A stretch of DNA of 64,000 nucleotides from Candidatus Avimonas caecicola (GTDB taxonomy: Bacteria; Bacillota; Clostridia; Oscillospirales; Acutalibacteraceae): positions 37,865 to 101,864 of the forward strand of contig CAJFTG010000004.1 of assembly GCA_904419875.1 (NCBI GenBank). The letters run 5' to 3'. The translations under genes were made by a program, and so were the position numbers. The notes below the pieces were generated by a model, which was given only the letters and a program-made list of their open reading frames with translations, was not told the origin of the DNA and did no database searches. Shown piece after piece: positions 1 through 9,026 of the stretch (its first letter is position 1; every line of letters starts with the position of its first letter).

Positions 1-481
1 CCGGGGTGTCCAGGATGGACAGGCTCCGGTACAGCGTAAAGGTGGGCATGGAAATCGTCTGTGTCGGAATGACCACCATCAGGAACAGGGCCATCAGGCA
101 CACCTTTTTCAGCGGAAAACGGAACCGTGCAAAGCCGTAAGCGATAAAGGAGCAGACCGCCATCTGGATCCCGGACGACACCAGCGAAATCATCAGCGTG
201 TTCGCCAGCGCCTGAGGGTATTCCATGGCGTTCGCCGCATTTTTGAAATTTTCAAGGGTAAAGTGGCGGGGCACCCAGACGATCGTGGGGTCATACACAT
301 CGTTCGGTTCCCGGATCGCCATGCTTACCATATAGAGCAGCGGATACAGGATGACAAAGGACAGCGCCACCAGCAGAACCGTGCGGAAAACGCACCAGGC
401 CAGCTGGGCCACATACCGCAGGAGCGCGCTGTCACGCGGAGCATCCGGGTTACCCGTTTTCGGCTTTGTATCATGTCTCAT
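1..481 (-). CDS. Carbohydrate ABC transporter permease, MalG-type (3' end outside window)
   Basis: Inner-membrane subunit of a sugar importer. About 160 N-terminal residues are visible: a short basic cytoplasmic tail, a first membrane helix (around VALSFVILYPLLYMV), an external loop with the family's HFTLENF-like stretch, then two more helices. This is the CUT1 MalG pattern, which normally runs to about 280 residues, so roughly the last 120, including the EAA loop that docks the ATPase, lie beyond base 1. The ATG at 481 overlaps the stop of the upstream permease gene by 11 bases, so translation is probably coupled. With the upstream permease and the lipoprotein at 4392-5714 it forms one transporter. 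No ATPase is seen, so a shared MsmX-like ATPase elsewhere is inferred. Confidence 0.9.
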   Translation of the reverse strand, partial: MRHDTKPKTGNPDAPRDSALLRYVAQLAWCVFRTVLLVALSFVILYPLLYMVSMAIREPNDVYDPTIVWVPRHFTLENFKNAANAMEYPQALANTLMISLVSSGIQMAVCSFIAYGFARFRFPLKKVCLMALFLMVVIPTQTISMPTFTLYRSLSILDTP

Positions 482-1379
482 AATGTATCTTCCGATTCAA
501 TAAAAAGTAAAGAAGGCTGACTACGCCGACCGTGATGATGAAGTACACAATGGAAAGCGCACTCCCATAGGAGTAGCTGGCCTGGGTGTAGGAAACGTCC
601 GATATGTACAGCAGCGTCTCATTTTCATAGCTGGCGCTGTAGTCAATGACGGTGTAAATCAGCGCCAGCACCATATGCGGCGCAATGCTGGGGAAGGTGA
701 CTTTGACAAACGTCTCCCAGCCGGTAGCCCCCTCCACCTGCGCGACCTCGTAATGGCTTTTGGGAATGGCCAGCAGCCCGGCGATAAAGATCAGTATCTG
801 CACGCCCGAACGCCAGACCAGGTCGACAATTCCGTTGACAATCTGCATAGCCGTGTCGGTGATATTATCCGGTATATCCAGGTTCACCAAAATCTCATAC
901 AGGAAATAGCTGTTAAACAGGTTGCTTTGGGTGCCGTCCCCCATCGCCACGTCGCGCAGCCCCATCTTGATGATGTTGATGATTACCCCGGAAGTGACGA
1001 TAATGGGCAGGAAAAAGACGGCCCTGGCCGCCAGTCTCCCCCGGAACGGCTGCGAAAGCACGATGGCCATAAACAGACTAAAGGCGACGATAATCGGCGT
1101 CTGATAGGCTATGTTGCGAAGCGTGCCCACCAGCAGCTGCGGGAATTCCGCGTCCTTGGTAAAGGCATTGACGTAATGGGAAAAGGCCCCGCCGCCAAGC
1201 GGCCGCAGCGCGTATCCGCCGCCTGTCTCAATAACCATTTCATGCAGCGAATACACTACGGTCATAATGACCGGCTGCAGAATAAAAACAGCGAACCCGA
1301 TGATGAACGGAAGGATAAACAGCAGCCCGGCGTACCGCCTGCGTTGTTCCAGCGATATCCGTTTGCGGCTCCGTGCCAT
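471..1379 (-). CDS. Carbohydrate ABC transporter permease, MalF-type
   Basis: Membrane subunit pairing with the MalG-type permease that follows it. The 302-residue protein has a basic N-terminus, a long first helix (LLFILPFIIGFAVFILQP) and about six hydrophobic segments, as expected for CUT1 MalF proteins of Gram-positives. The EAA-type loop reads EVAQVEGATGWETFVKV, a degenerate but recognisable form. I chose the ATG at 1379 because a GGAGGG site sits just upstream; an in-frame extension to 1490 has no such site and would overlap the previous gene. It lies 76 bases after the secreted protein at 1456-4299 and overlaps the next permease by 11 bases. Confidence 0.92.
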   Translation of the reverse strand: MARSRKRISLEQRRRYAGLLFILPFIIGFAVFILQPVIMTVVYSLHEMVIETGGGYALRPLGGGAFSHYVNAFTKDAEFPQLLVGTLRNIAYQTPIIVAFSLFMAIVLSQPFRGRLAARAVFFLPIIVTSGVIINIIKMGLRDVAMGDGTQSNLFNSYFLYEILVNLDIPDNITDTAMQIVNGIVDLVWRSGVQILIFIAGLLAIPKSHYEVAQVEGATGWETFVKVTFPSIAPHMVLALIYTVIDYSASYENETLLYISDVSYTQASYSYGSALSIVYFIITVGVVSLLYFLLNRKIHYET

Positions 1380-1455
1380 GAAACGCCCTCCTTCGGGGAG
1401 GAGGCCGCTCCGCGTAATGGAAGCGGCCTCCCTCCTCTCATCCAAACCTTGTACG

Positions 1456-4299
1456 TTACTTCTTCCTGCGTTTAAAGCCGACCAGCGCAACTCCGGACGC
1501 GGCCATGGCCAGAACCGCTATGTTGACGTAGGAGACGACCCCGGTGCCCGGGTTGCCGCCCGGAACAGGATCCTCGGTCGACACATCGTCGCCGGTATAC
1601 ATCATGTTGGTGATCGCGCTGACCTCGTCAACCACGAGATACTGGCTGCTGGCGTTGACATCGGTTGTGATAATGATGTTGAACAGGTTATCCAGGTTGA
1701 GCTGGCGGTTGCCGCCGGCCGTCCCGCCGTACCAGTACTCAAGCTGGTCAAGCGGCAGGCGGACGACGCCCTCAAAGCCGGAGGGAAGGACGCAGCTGCC
1801 GTCCTCAAGAACCAGGGCTTCTTTCAGGGTTGTGCCGTCTTTTTCCATGTAGTAGACCTTGGCATCCTTCTTGAGGCGGAAGATTTCCCAGTGGCTGGTG
1901 CCGCCGGCCTCGCCGATCGCAAAGCGGTACGCGCCGTTGTCGGATTCCGCGTCGGCCGCGACCTTGCGGATATACAGCTCGATGGCTTCCGGCTTGATGG
2001 TCCCGCCGTTGGTCGCGTCATAGTTGGTGACCGGCTTTAAGCTGGAAGCGTTCCAGGTCATTTCGTCCCGCGCGGCAACCAGCTTGAGCGAAGCGCCCTC
2101 GCCGCCGCGGATGCTGGGAATATAGCTCGCCTTGCCCTGCGAGTCGGTCTGCAGCGCTTCGGACGCGTCGCCCGACGGGGCCTTGTCGCCATAGTCGGCC
2201 AGGACGACCCTCTGCTGAGCGCTGGGCTTATCGGGATCGGTGTCGGCGCCCGGGCCGGGATCGGTGCCCGGCTGGCTGCCGGAACCGGAAGCGGCGGCAT
2301 CTGCGGCCTCCCAGATCGCCTGGGCCACATCCGCGTCAAATCCGCCGTCGTACACGTCGGCCGGGGATTCGTCGAACAGGGTGGCGAAGCAGACGCAGGC
2401 TACCAGGAAACTGCCCTGCTCGTTGGGATGCGCGTCGTCCGCGCCCCAGATTTCAATATCCGGGTAATTTTCCATCATGTAGGCGAAGGCTTCGTTGGCG
2501 TACGCGCGGGGCGCGCCGATTTCTTTACCGACTTCGTCAAACAGCTTGGTATACTCTTCCACCTGCTGCAGGGGGGTGTAGCCGGCGTTGTTGTAGCTCA
2601 CCGGCGGACGCACATACAGATAGGTCTCGCCGCCGGCTTCCTTCACCAGCTCGTCGATGGTTTTCACGGCAGCCTTGCTGGCCGCGCGCCGCTCCTCGCT
2701 GCCGATGCACTGGGTGTTGTCCTGCAGGAAAACGATGTCGTAGCCGTTGCCAAGCTCCGTGCGCAGCGCCTTACCGGCGTTCTGGTCGGGGTCGGCGAAC
2801 TGGGACAGGAAAGCGCCGTCCACCGTCAGGCTTCTCACGGTCACGTCATGGCCGGCCTCCTGGCACAGCCGCTCAAACATCTTGGGCATATCGTTGACAT
2901 ACGTGGCGCTGTTGCCCACGAACAGGACCTTGAGCGCCTCTTCGTCCTCTCCCCCGCCGCCCAGGCTCGGGTCAAGGGCTTCCGCATCCCGGATGCCGCG
3001 CACCTCATCCACAGCCAGGTAGGTGTCCTGGTTGACGTCCACCGCGATCTGGATGTTGAAGATGTCGTCCACGTCGAGCTGCTTGTCGCCGTTGCCGCCC
3101 CAGTCATAAATCAGGTCGGCGAGCGGGAGGCGGACGACCCCTTCAAAGCCGGTCGGCAGATGAACCGTCTTGTTGGCGACGACCGCCTTTTGCAACGTGC
3201 CGTCTCCCTTGGCAATATAGTAGAGCGCCTTCCCGTCCTCCAGCCGGAAATACTCGCCGTCGCCGTCGGCAAGGGAGAAGCGGTATGCGCCGGAATCCGT
3301 GCCCTCGCCCGGCACCTTTTTGATATACAGCTCAACGGCTTCCATGCCGGTCACATCCTGGCCCACGGTCGGCTTCAGGGCAAAGTTGGCCCAGGTCAGC
3401 GTGCTGCCCGACCCCGCGGCCATCAGCTTGAGGGAGACGCCTTCGCCGCCCCGGACGCTGGGGATGTATTCCACGGTCCCCGTCGTCTGGCCGCCGATAT
3501 GCACCGCCTCGTCCGCGTCGTCCGCGGTGGTCTTATCCGCATAGCTGGCCAGGATAACGCTGTCCGCCGGCTCCGGGGGCAGCAGGGACGGGTCGATATA
3601 CTCGATATCGCTGAGCCCGCGCACCTCGTCCACGGCCACGTAGGTATCGGCGCTGACCCGCGTGTAAAGGGCGATGCTGTTGATGGCGTCCAGGTCAAGC
3701 TCCTTATTGCCGCTGCCGCCAAAGCCATACACCACATCGGCCACCGGCAGGCGGATGACCCCTTCAAAACCGGACGGCAGCTGAATGTCATAGTTGGCCG
3801 CGACGGTGGTTTTCTGAATGGCGCCGTCTCCCTTGACGATATAGGAGATCTCGGTTCCGGGTTTCATCCGGAAGCTTTCATACTCGCCGTCGGCGATGAC
3901 AAACCGGTATATGCCGTTGTCAACAGGACTCCCCTTCCATTCATCTCCGCCGTCTACCTTCTTGATATAGAGTTCAATGGCTTCCATACCGGTGATATCC
4001 CGGCCTGCGATGGTCTGCATCGCAAAGTTGCCATAGAACGGATCGCCGGAAGAGGATGTCAGCTTCAGGGAAGCGCCGGCGCCGCCCCGGACGCTGGACA
4101 TAAAGGACACGGCGTAGCCGGCTGTCGAACTGCCGGTATGCATGACCTGCTGCGCATCGTCCTCGGCGGTTTTATCCGCGTAATTGATCAGCGCCTTAGT
4201 CTCCAGCGCACCGGCATCCCCGTCGTCCGCGATGACTGCCGGGACAAAGGATGTCAAAAGGAATCCCGCTGCCAATAAACTTGCCAGAATTCTTTTCAT
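1456..4299 (-). CDS. Large secreted repeat protein with an internal SGNH/GDSL-type hydrolase domain
   Basis: A 947-residue exported protein. It has a signal peptide (residues 1-24), then three copies of a roughly 200-residue module (about 35-235, 247-440 and 690-905). Each copy carries a SYADK-like start, an S(V/I)RGGEG motif, a GFEGVVRLPL-type strand and a VDEV end. Between copies two and three is an SGNH-like domain (about 455-650) with LFVGNSAT as block I and DDAHPNEQG as the catalytic Asp-His block. The C-terminus has a PGTG stretch, a hydrophobic helix and the basic tail KRRKK, like a sortase or membrane anchor, though the motif is not a classical LPxTG. I infer a surface carbohydrate esterase with three binding modules. 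It sits between the binding protein and permeases of the same transporter, which supports a role in capturing the same glycan. Confidence 0.75.
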   Translation of the reverse strand: MKRILASLLAAGFLLTSFVPAVIADDGDAGALETKALINYADKTAEDDAQQVMHTGSSTAGYAVSFMSSVRGGAGASLKLTSSSGDPFYGNFAMQTIAGRDITGMEAIELYIKKVDGGDEWKGSPVDNGIYRFVIADGEYESFRMKPGTEISYIVKGDGAIQKTTVAANYDIQLPSGFEGVIRLPVADVVYGFGGSGNKELDLDAINSIALYTRVSADTYVAVDEVRGLSDIEYIDPSLLPPEPADSVILASYADKTTADDADEAVHIGGQTTGTVEYIPSVRGGEGVSLKLMAAGSGSTLTWANFALKPTVGQDVTGMEAVELYIKKVPGEGTDSGAYRFSLADGDGEYFRLEDGKALYYIAKGDGTLQKAVVANKTVHLPTGFEGVVRLPLADLIYDWGGNGDKQLDVDDIFNIQIAVDVNQDTYLAVDEVRGIRDAEALDPSLGGGGEDEEALKVLFVGNSATYVNDMPKMFERLCQEAGHDVTVRSLTVDGAFLSQFADPDQNAGKALRTELGNGYDIVFLQDNTQCIGSEERRAASKAAVKTIDELVKEAGGETYLYVRPPVSYNNAGYTPLQQVEEYTKLFDEVGKEIGAPRAYANEAFAYMMENYPDIEIWGADDAHPNEQGSFLVACVCFATLFDESPADVYDGGFDADVAQAIWEAADAAASGSGSQPGTDPGPGADTDPDKPSAQQRVVLADYGDKAPSGDASEALQTDSQGKASYIPSIRGGEGASLKLVAARDEMTWNASSLKPVTNYDATNGGTIKPEAIELYIRKVAADAESDNGAYRFAIGEAGGTSHWEIFRLKKDAKVYYMEKDGTTLKEALVLEDGSCVLPSGFEGVVRLPLDQLEYWYGGTAGGNRQLNLDNLFNIIITTDVNASSQYLVVDEVSAITNMMYTGDDVSTEDPVPGGNPGTGVVSYVNIAVLAMAASGVALVGFKRRKK

Positions 4300-4391
4300 C
4301 TCTGCTTTCTTCCTTTCTCAATAGTATGCTTACCTGCCTGTGCAGGAGAGTCGCCCATCGGAAAGCGCCCGCGCGGGACAGCCGCAGGGGA

Positions 4392-5714
4392 TCAGGATTC
4401 CTTCCCCTCAAGCAGCTCGGTCAGGCTGTCGATCTTGCCCTGGATAAAGGAACGATGGGACGCTACGGCCGTTGCCGGGGGGACCATATTGTTGAAGATG
4501 TCCTCCCAAAGGACCCAGCGCTGGCTCCACCAATCCGCCAGGCCGTACATGAAGGAGCCGTTCGGCGTATGGGTGCGGTTGAACTCCTTCACCCACTCGT
4601 AGGTTTCATCATCCTTATAGGTGCGCTCGCGATCCGCCGCAATCAGCGGGTCGTCGGCGTGCGCTTCCTTGTACACGGACTGGAAACGGTACCATGCAAG
4701 CGCCCCTTTGGGGTTGTCGGCCCCGGTGGGAACGCCCCAGGAATACAGCATGGCGGGAGAGATGCCCTCCGGCGCGTCCGGACCGGTGGGGAACGGCGCG
4801 ATGCCGATTTCAAAATTCGTGTTGTTATACACGTCGTAGCTGCCCACCGCCTGCCACGGACGCTCCGCGATCATCGCCACGTTGCCGGCCATGAAATCCT
4901 CCCGCCAGTAGGGCTGCCCATGGTCAAAGGAGCGGTATATGTTCTGCAGATCCTGCATGATCTGCAGCCCTTTGAGTTCCTCGGGGTGGTCAAGCGTCAG
5001 GCTGATGGACCCGTCGTCGGCAATTTCAATGCCGTGCCCGCCGTTGGCGAAGACAAACAGATCCCAGTACCAGGTGCCGTAACCCCGCTGGTTGGAAATG
5101 CCGTCGTTGTCCGTATCCTGGACGAACTTGGCCGCGACCTCGGTAAAGGTATCGAAGTCCCAGGCGCCTTCCTCGGCGTATTCCGCAGGCGTTTTTTCAC
5201 CGGCATTTTCAAACATGGTTTTGTTGAAATAGATAAAGAATATGTAGTCTTCATCCTGCCGGGCCGCGCCGTAAGCCTTGCCCTTGTAGGTGAACTGATC
5301 CATGATGCTGGTGTTCCAGACCGGATCCTCCGGGTCGTACAGCCCGTCGATCGGCTGGATCATATTGCGGGACAGATAGGTGAGGTACGTGTTGTCCGTC
5401 ACGATCATGGTGTCGGGCGGGTCGCCGCTGTTGATCAGCTGATAGATTTTTGTGGACCATTCCCCGCCGTAGTTCTCATATTGGACGGTACAGCCGTAGG
5501 TGTTTTCGAATTCATCAATCATCTTCTCGGTCAGCTCGTCCAGCGCCACTTCCATTGCCACCCGGAGGGTTGTCCCCTCGATGTCGCTGTAAAAATCGTC
5601 CGCCTCCAGCGCGGACGCTCCCCCGCCGGAGGGCGTCTCCGACGGCGAGCAGGCCGTCAGGCCCATGACCACGGTCATGGCCAGGGCCATCAGCCCGGCT
5701 ATTCTGCGCTTCAT
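4392..5714 (-). CDS. Extracellular sugar-binding lipoprotein (ABC solute-binding family 1)
   Basis: Substrate-capturing subunit of the importer encoded downstream. The 440-residue protein begins with a basic signal peptide and a lipobox ending GLTACS, then a polar linker, so it should be a membrane-tethered lipoprotein. The body has family-1 binding-protein features: EVALDELTEKMIDEFENTYG near the start, a hinge region with YFNKTMFENAG, and aromatic-rich C-terminal segments (ADWWSQRWVLWEDIF). The ATG at 5714 is preceded by a GGAGGAG site at good spacing; upstream in-frame codons look non-coding. It is the first gene of the block that continues with the SGNH repeat protein and two permeases. 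The substrate is unknown. Confidence 0.92.
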   Translation of the reverse strand: MKRRIAGLMALAMTVVMGLTACSPSETPSGGGASALEADDFYSDIEGTTLRVAMEVALDELTEKMIDEFENTYGCTVQYENYGGEWSTKIYQLINSGDPPDTMIVTDNTYLTYLSRNMIQPIDGLYDPEDPVWNTSIMDQFTYKGKAYGAARQDEDYIFFIYFNKTMFENAGEKTPAEYAEEGAWDFDTFTEVAAKFVQDTDNDGISNQRGYGTWYWDLFVFANGGHGIEIADDGSISLTLDHPEELKGLQIMQDLQNIYRSFDHGQPYWREDFMAGNVAMIAERPWQAVGSYDVYNNTNFEIGIAPFPTGPDAPEGISPAMLYSWGVPTGADNPKGALAWYRFQSVYKEAHADDPLIAADRERTYKDDETYEWVKEFNRTHTPNGSFMYGLADWWSQRWVLWEDIFNNMVPPATAVASHRSFIQGKIDSLTELLEGKES

Positions 5715-5873
5715 AGCAATCTCCTCCCTTTCTTTTATTCTGCTGTCCTGTGCCGGCATGGCAGTGCCCTCTGTTTTTCGCCTGCTTTGCCGTGACGCGG
5801 CGGATTGAACTTCATGAATCCTGCTGCTCCACCCCCCCTTATGGGCCGTGCCGCCTGCTTTCACGTTTGTCCA

Positions 5874-6653
5874 TCATTCGGTGTCTTTACTGAAAATTAC
5901 CACATCCTGCTCGCCCTCTCCCGGATTGAGCCGCATACGGTATTGATGCGGCGTGATCCCAAAGCGCCGATTGAACATTGTGACAAAATTGCTCTCTTTA
6001 TAGCCGCATCGGCGGGCGATTTCCCGTACGGACAGGGACGTAGACTTCAGATACCGCTTCGCCTCGTTCATGCGGACGTTAATCAAATACTGGTATATCG
6101 AAATATTCTTTTCCTGCCGGAAAATGTGCCGCACCCGGCTGAGGGAATACCCATAGCTTTCACTGAGCCGCTCAAAATCAATGTTTTCCCCATACGCGTT
6201 CTGGATGTATTCCGTAATGCGCGCCACCACGTCCAGGCACTTCTTCTTGTCCGAAACGCGGTCGATCTCCAAAAGGATCTGCCTGACCAACAGGTCGATG
6301 TACTCTTCATACCGGGGCGGCCGGCTGATATTTTCCTCGATGATGCGGTTCAGGATGCCGTAAATGTCCTGGCTGTATCGGTTTTTTGTCAAAAATACAT
6401 AACCGCTCAGCGGAACGGAACCATCGCTGCTGGAAAATCGGCAGTATAAAACCCGCTTGGACCAATACAGCAGCTCGTCATGCTCCACATTGGGAGGAAT
6501 CACCGCCAGGCAGTCGGAAGCAATCTCGTAGGTATCCTGGTTGATCGTGGTAACCCCTTCCGCTTCCCGGTAATACACAATTTCAAAATCGCTGTGCTTT
6601 TGGGGGAGCACATAATGCATAGGGGCATAGGCGCTGTTTCCCGACGCCGTCAA
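5874..6653 (-). CDS. AraC-family transcriptional regulator
   Basis: DNA-binding regulator, probably of the adjacent sugar-transport block. The 259-residue protein has an N-terminal cupin-like sensor region (HSDFEIVYYREAEG, then PPNVEH) and a C-terminal two-HTH AraC domain (about 160-245) with the hallmark REIARRCGYKESNFVTMFNR and a FGITPHQYR ending. Start choice is uncertain. The TTG at 6653 has no ribosome site, whereas a strong GGGGGAG (6681-6687) lies six bases before an in-frame CTG at 6674 (preceded by ATT), so initiation at a non-standard codon there is plausible and would add seven residues. It is transcribed in the same direction as the transporter genes, 160 bases upstream of them. 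Confidence 0.88.
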   Translation of the reverse strand: MTASGNSAYAPMHYVLPQKHSDFEIVYYREAEGVTTINQDTYEIASDCLAVIPPNVEHDELLYWSKRVLYCRFSSSDGSVPLSGYVFLTKNRYSQDIYGILNRIIEENISRPPRYEEYIDLLVRQILLEIDRVSDKKKCLDVVARITEYIQNAYGENIDFERLSESYGYSLSRVRHIFRQEKNISIYQYLINVRMNEAKRYLKSTSLSVREIARRCGYKESNFVTMFNRRFGITPHQYRMRLNPGEGEQDVVIFSKDTE

Positions 6654-6796
6654 ATAATAGGTTATTTCGCTCAGAATGTTCTCCCCCTAATTTCTGCTTT
6701 TCTTCCGTACCAAAAGGGCCGAGCCCGGTCGGCAGCGGGCTTGCAGCTTTCTCATCCATCCCCTCCGGCCGTATTCGCCGCAGCGTTATTATGTTC

Positions 6797-6814
6797 TAAT
6801 TTGTACAAATTATA
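6797..6814 (-). promoter_or_regulatory. Perfect palindrome overlapping a -10 box upstream of the AraC gene
   Basis: A 16-base perfect palindrome TAATTTGTACAAATTA (6797-6812) overlaps a minus-strand TATAAT (6809-6814). No good -35 box is present, which fits an activator-dependent or autoregulated promoter. This is a candidate operator of the AraC regulator at 5874; the binding partner is inferred from proximity only. Confidence 0.5.
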
Positions 6815-7080
6815 TCATAATTAAATTTTGGTTTGTGGCTAATTTTTGGGATATGCCCACACTGTCGTTTGCGGTCGGCTCAGCCAGCCTCTTTGGCAAC
6901 GTGCGACTTTATTTTTCTTTTCCTTCGCAGTATAAAGTTTTGATTTCCTGCTATTTCCCGCTTCTTTTCGCCTGGCCCCGGCCTCGAAAAACATGGAAAA
7001 TAGCGGAATTCCCCCTGTGCCCGCCCCCGCGGATAGCAGGAAAACAGTTCGCATTCCGCTCTCTGTTCCCTACGCATTCC

Positions 7081-7160
7081 CCACCCTTTTCCCACCCTCT
7101 CCAACCCTCTTCTACCCCCTCCTACCCTCTCCTACCCTCTCCTACCCTTTCCGCACTCTC
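7081..7160. repeat. 10-bp degenerate tandem array (pyrimidine-rich)
   Basis: About eight head-to-tail units of a 10-base motif close to CCTACCCTCT occupy this stretch, with the pyrimidines on the plus strand. The two central units are identical. It sits in the 700-base gap between the AraC gene and the GH123-like gene, where I see no coding region. Confidence 0.75.
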
Positions 7161-7290
7161 TCGGCACCCTTTCCCCGGCCCCGGCCGCCGGCTGAGAAAA
7201 CCGGAACGGCGGCAGGCGTTTTAAACCCCTTGCGGCGATGCCGGAAAGTCATCGGCAAATCCGAACCGGCACATCCGGTTCAACGGCAGG

Positions 7291-7324
7291 CAAAAAAAGC
7301 CGCCGTACGCGGCTGCGTACGGCG
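7291..7324 (-). terminator. Intrinsic terminator of the GH123-like gene
   Basis: On the minus strand a perfect 10-bp stem (CGCCGTACGC paired with GCGTACGGCG) with a 4-base loop is followed by a GC pair and seven T residues. It lies about 44 bases after the stop of the gene at 7368-9026. Confidence 0.9.
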
Positions 7325-7367
7325 ACCGAACTGGCGGTTATGCGCCTTATTTTTCTGCCCGGTAAGG

Positions 7368-9026
7368 CTATCGGTTCCTTTCCGCAATCTTGCGGTTGAG
7401 CTTCTCGCGGGTGTCCAGAATCCAGTGGGCGGAGCGGGGATACTCCCGGAAGGTCAGCGTCCCCCCCGCTTCCCGTTCCAGCCACTCCTCCGCCGCTGCC
7501 CGGCCGAGGAGGGATTCCAGCAGCTGCAGCGCCCTCATGTCCTGCAGCGACTCATTAAAAACCATCTGCCGAATGGACGGCACCGGCTCGCCGTTTTCTC
7601 CGGGATACACAAGAAACGGGTCGCCGGAAGGAAACGCTTCCCCTCCGTCGGTCACGGCATAAGGGTCGACCGCCTTCCGGGAAAGAGCGGTAAACCAAAA
7701 ATTATAGCCCCAATGGAGGAAGCCCTCGATCTGGTGGGGATAGAGCTGCCAGCCCAGAATCCGATTGCGGGCGGAGGGCATGGCCATCATCCGGTTGCTG
7801 ACTTCCACCGTCTGGCCGCAGCAGTAATAGGTCCACAGGCGGGGCACCTTTTCTTCCAGAAAAGCCTCGATATGGTCGTTGGCGGGAATGGGATGGGGGA
7901 CCAGCCCCTCCTTATAGAAGGCGACCTCCGATAAAGCATCCATGGTATGGCAGCCGGCCAGGACCTCCCGAATGCTGTCCCGGGCCCGGCGGTAGCTTTC
8001 CAGGGCGTCGCGGGAGGGTTCGTCGGAAATGTGGAACCAGCACTGTTCCAGCCGGTTTTCCCGGCGCAGGTATCCCTTGAGCGCGGACAGAAAACAATTC
8101 AAAAAGTCCACATATTCCGGAGAGGAAGCGTCGGTGTGCCAGCCGAACCGCTTTTCCTCCCGCCCATCCACGGTTACCACAATTTTGGGCGCGTGTTCCG
8201 CCCCCCACTGGGTAAAGAGATGGGAGATCTCAAAATAGCGGATGCCGCAGGCCTCGGCCAAATCCATATAGCGTTTCAAACGGTCGAAGCCGAAGCGGTA
8301 TTCCCCTTTTTCCCACACCACGTCCACCAGCTGCACGGTGGGCCGTTCCCCGCCCACAGCGGTGTCCAGGGGCGGGGTAAAAACCGGGGTCAGCAGCATA
8401 TTGACGCCGTATTTCACGGCGTTTTTCATATAGTTCTCCATTATGCGCCAGTGTTCTTCGCTGAATACCGGCACCTGATACTGCAGCGCCAGGCAGTCGC
8501 AGTGAAACCATTCGGTGTGGATCAGGGTCTGTTCCGGCAGCCGTGCGCCGATCACCTCCAGGGTAAAGGCAGCTTCCGCCAGGGTTTCCCCGGGGTTCCC
8601 CGCGGCAGCGAGCGTGAGCCGGATGGGATAGCTCCCCGCGGGCTGGTTCGGCGGCAGAGCCACCTCCACCCACAGGCTGCGCCACTGGTTCCCCATCAGG
8701 GAGATCTCCCCGCCCGTGGGGGCGAGAACATCCGGAAACAGCCCCGGCTTTCGGCGCAGGAAATCCGTATCGCTGCCTTCGTAAGCAGGAAGCAGAGAAG
8801 GGACGCAGCCCACCGCATACAGGCATACGGCGTCCGCCAAAGGGGAATCCACCCGAACCACGGCGTCCAGCCGGTCCCCCTGATCGGGACTGAGCGCCCA
8901 CTGAAAGCCGAACCTCTCCCCCTGCAGGGCGGAGGCGGTTGTGAATGGCGGCGCTCCCGGCGCCTCATCGGGGAAGACCTTTTCCAGGGAACTGAGAAGC
9001 TTGTGCGAAATGAACACTGAAATCAT
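7368..9026 (-). CDS. GH123/DUF4091-like glycoside hydrolase, cytoplasmic
   Basis: Predicted glycosidase. The 552-residue protein has no signal peptide. An N-terminal beta-sandwich-like half (about 1-165) is followed by a TIM-barrel-like half with HTEWFHCDCLA, YFEISHLFTQWG and, at about residues 332-337, HISDEP. In GH123 and DUF4091 proteins an adjacent Asp-Glu pair in this position is the catalytic pair for substrate-assisted cleavage of N-acetylgalactosaminides, so D335 and E336 are the candidate residues. The start at 9026 is supported by AGGAAGG just upstream; an in-frame extension to 9083 is less likely. It stands alone, with its own strong promoter far upstream (9502-9530) and its own terminator. 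The exact substrate is inferred. Confidence 0.78.
   Translation of the reverse strand: MISVFISHKLLSSLEKVFPDEAPGAPPFTTASALQGERFGFQWALSPDQGDRLDAVVRVDSPLADAVCLYAVGCVPSLLPAYEGSDTDFLRRKPGLFPDVLAPTGGEISLMGNQWRSLWVEVALPPNQPAGSYPIRLTLAAAGNPGETLAEAAFTLEVIGARLPEQTLIHTEWFHCDCLALQYQVPVFSEEHWRIMENYMKNAVKYGVNMLLTPVFTPPLDTAVGGERPTVQLVDVVWEKGEYRFGFDRLKRYMDLAEACGIRYFEISHLFTQWGAEHAPKIVVTVDGREEKRFGWHTDASSPEYVDFLNCFLSALKGYLRRENRLEQCWFHISDEPSRDALESYRRARDSIREVLAGCHTMDALSEVAFYKEGLVPHPIPANDHIEAFLEEKVPRLWTYYCCGQTVEVSNRMMAMPSARNRILGWQLYPHQIEGFLHWGYNFWFTALSRKAVDPYAVTDGGEAFPSGDPFLVYPGENGEPVPSIRQMVFNESLQDMRALQLLESLLGRAAAEEWLEREAGGTLTFREYPRSAHWILDTREKLNRKIAERNR

Noticed and set aside
7081..7160. CRISPR-like repetition
   Set aside because: Units are 10 bases, directly adjacent and without spacers, and no cas gene is present.
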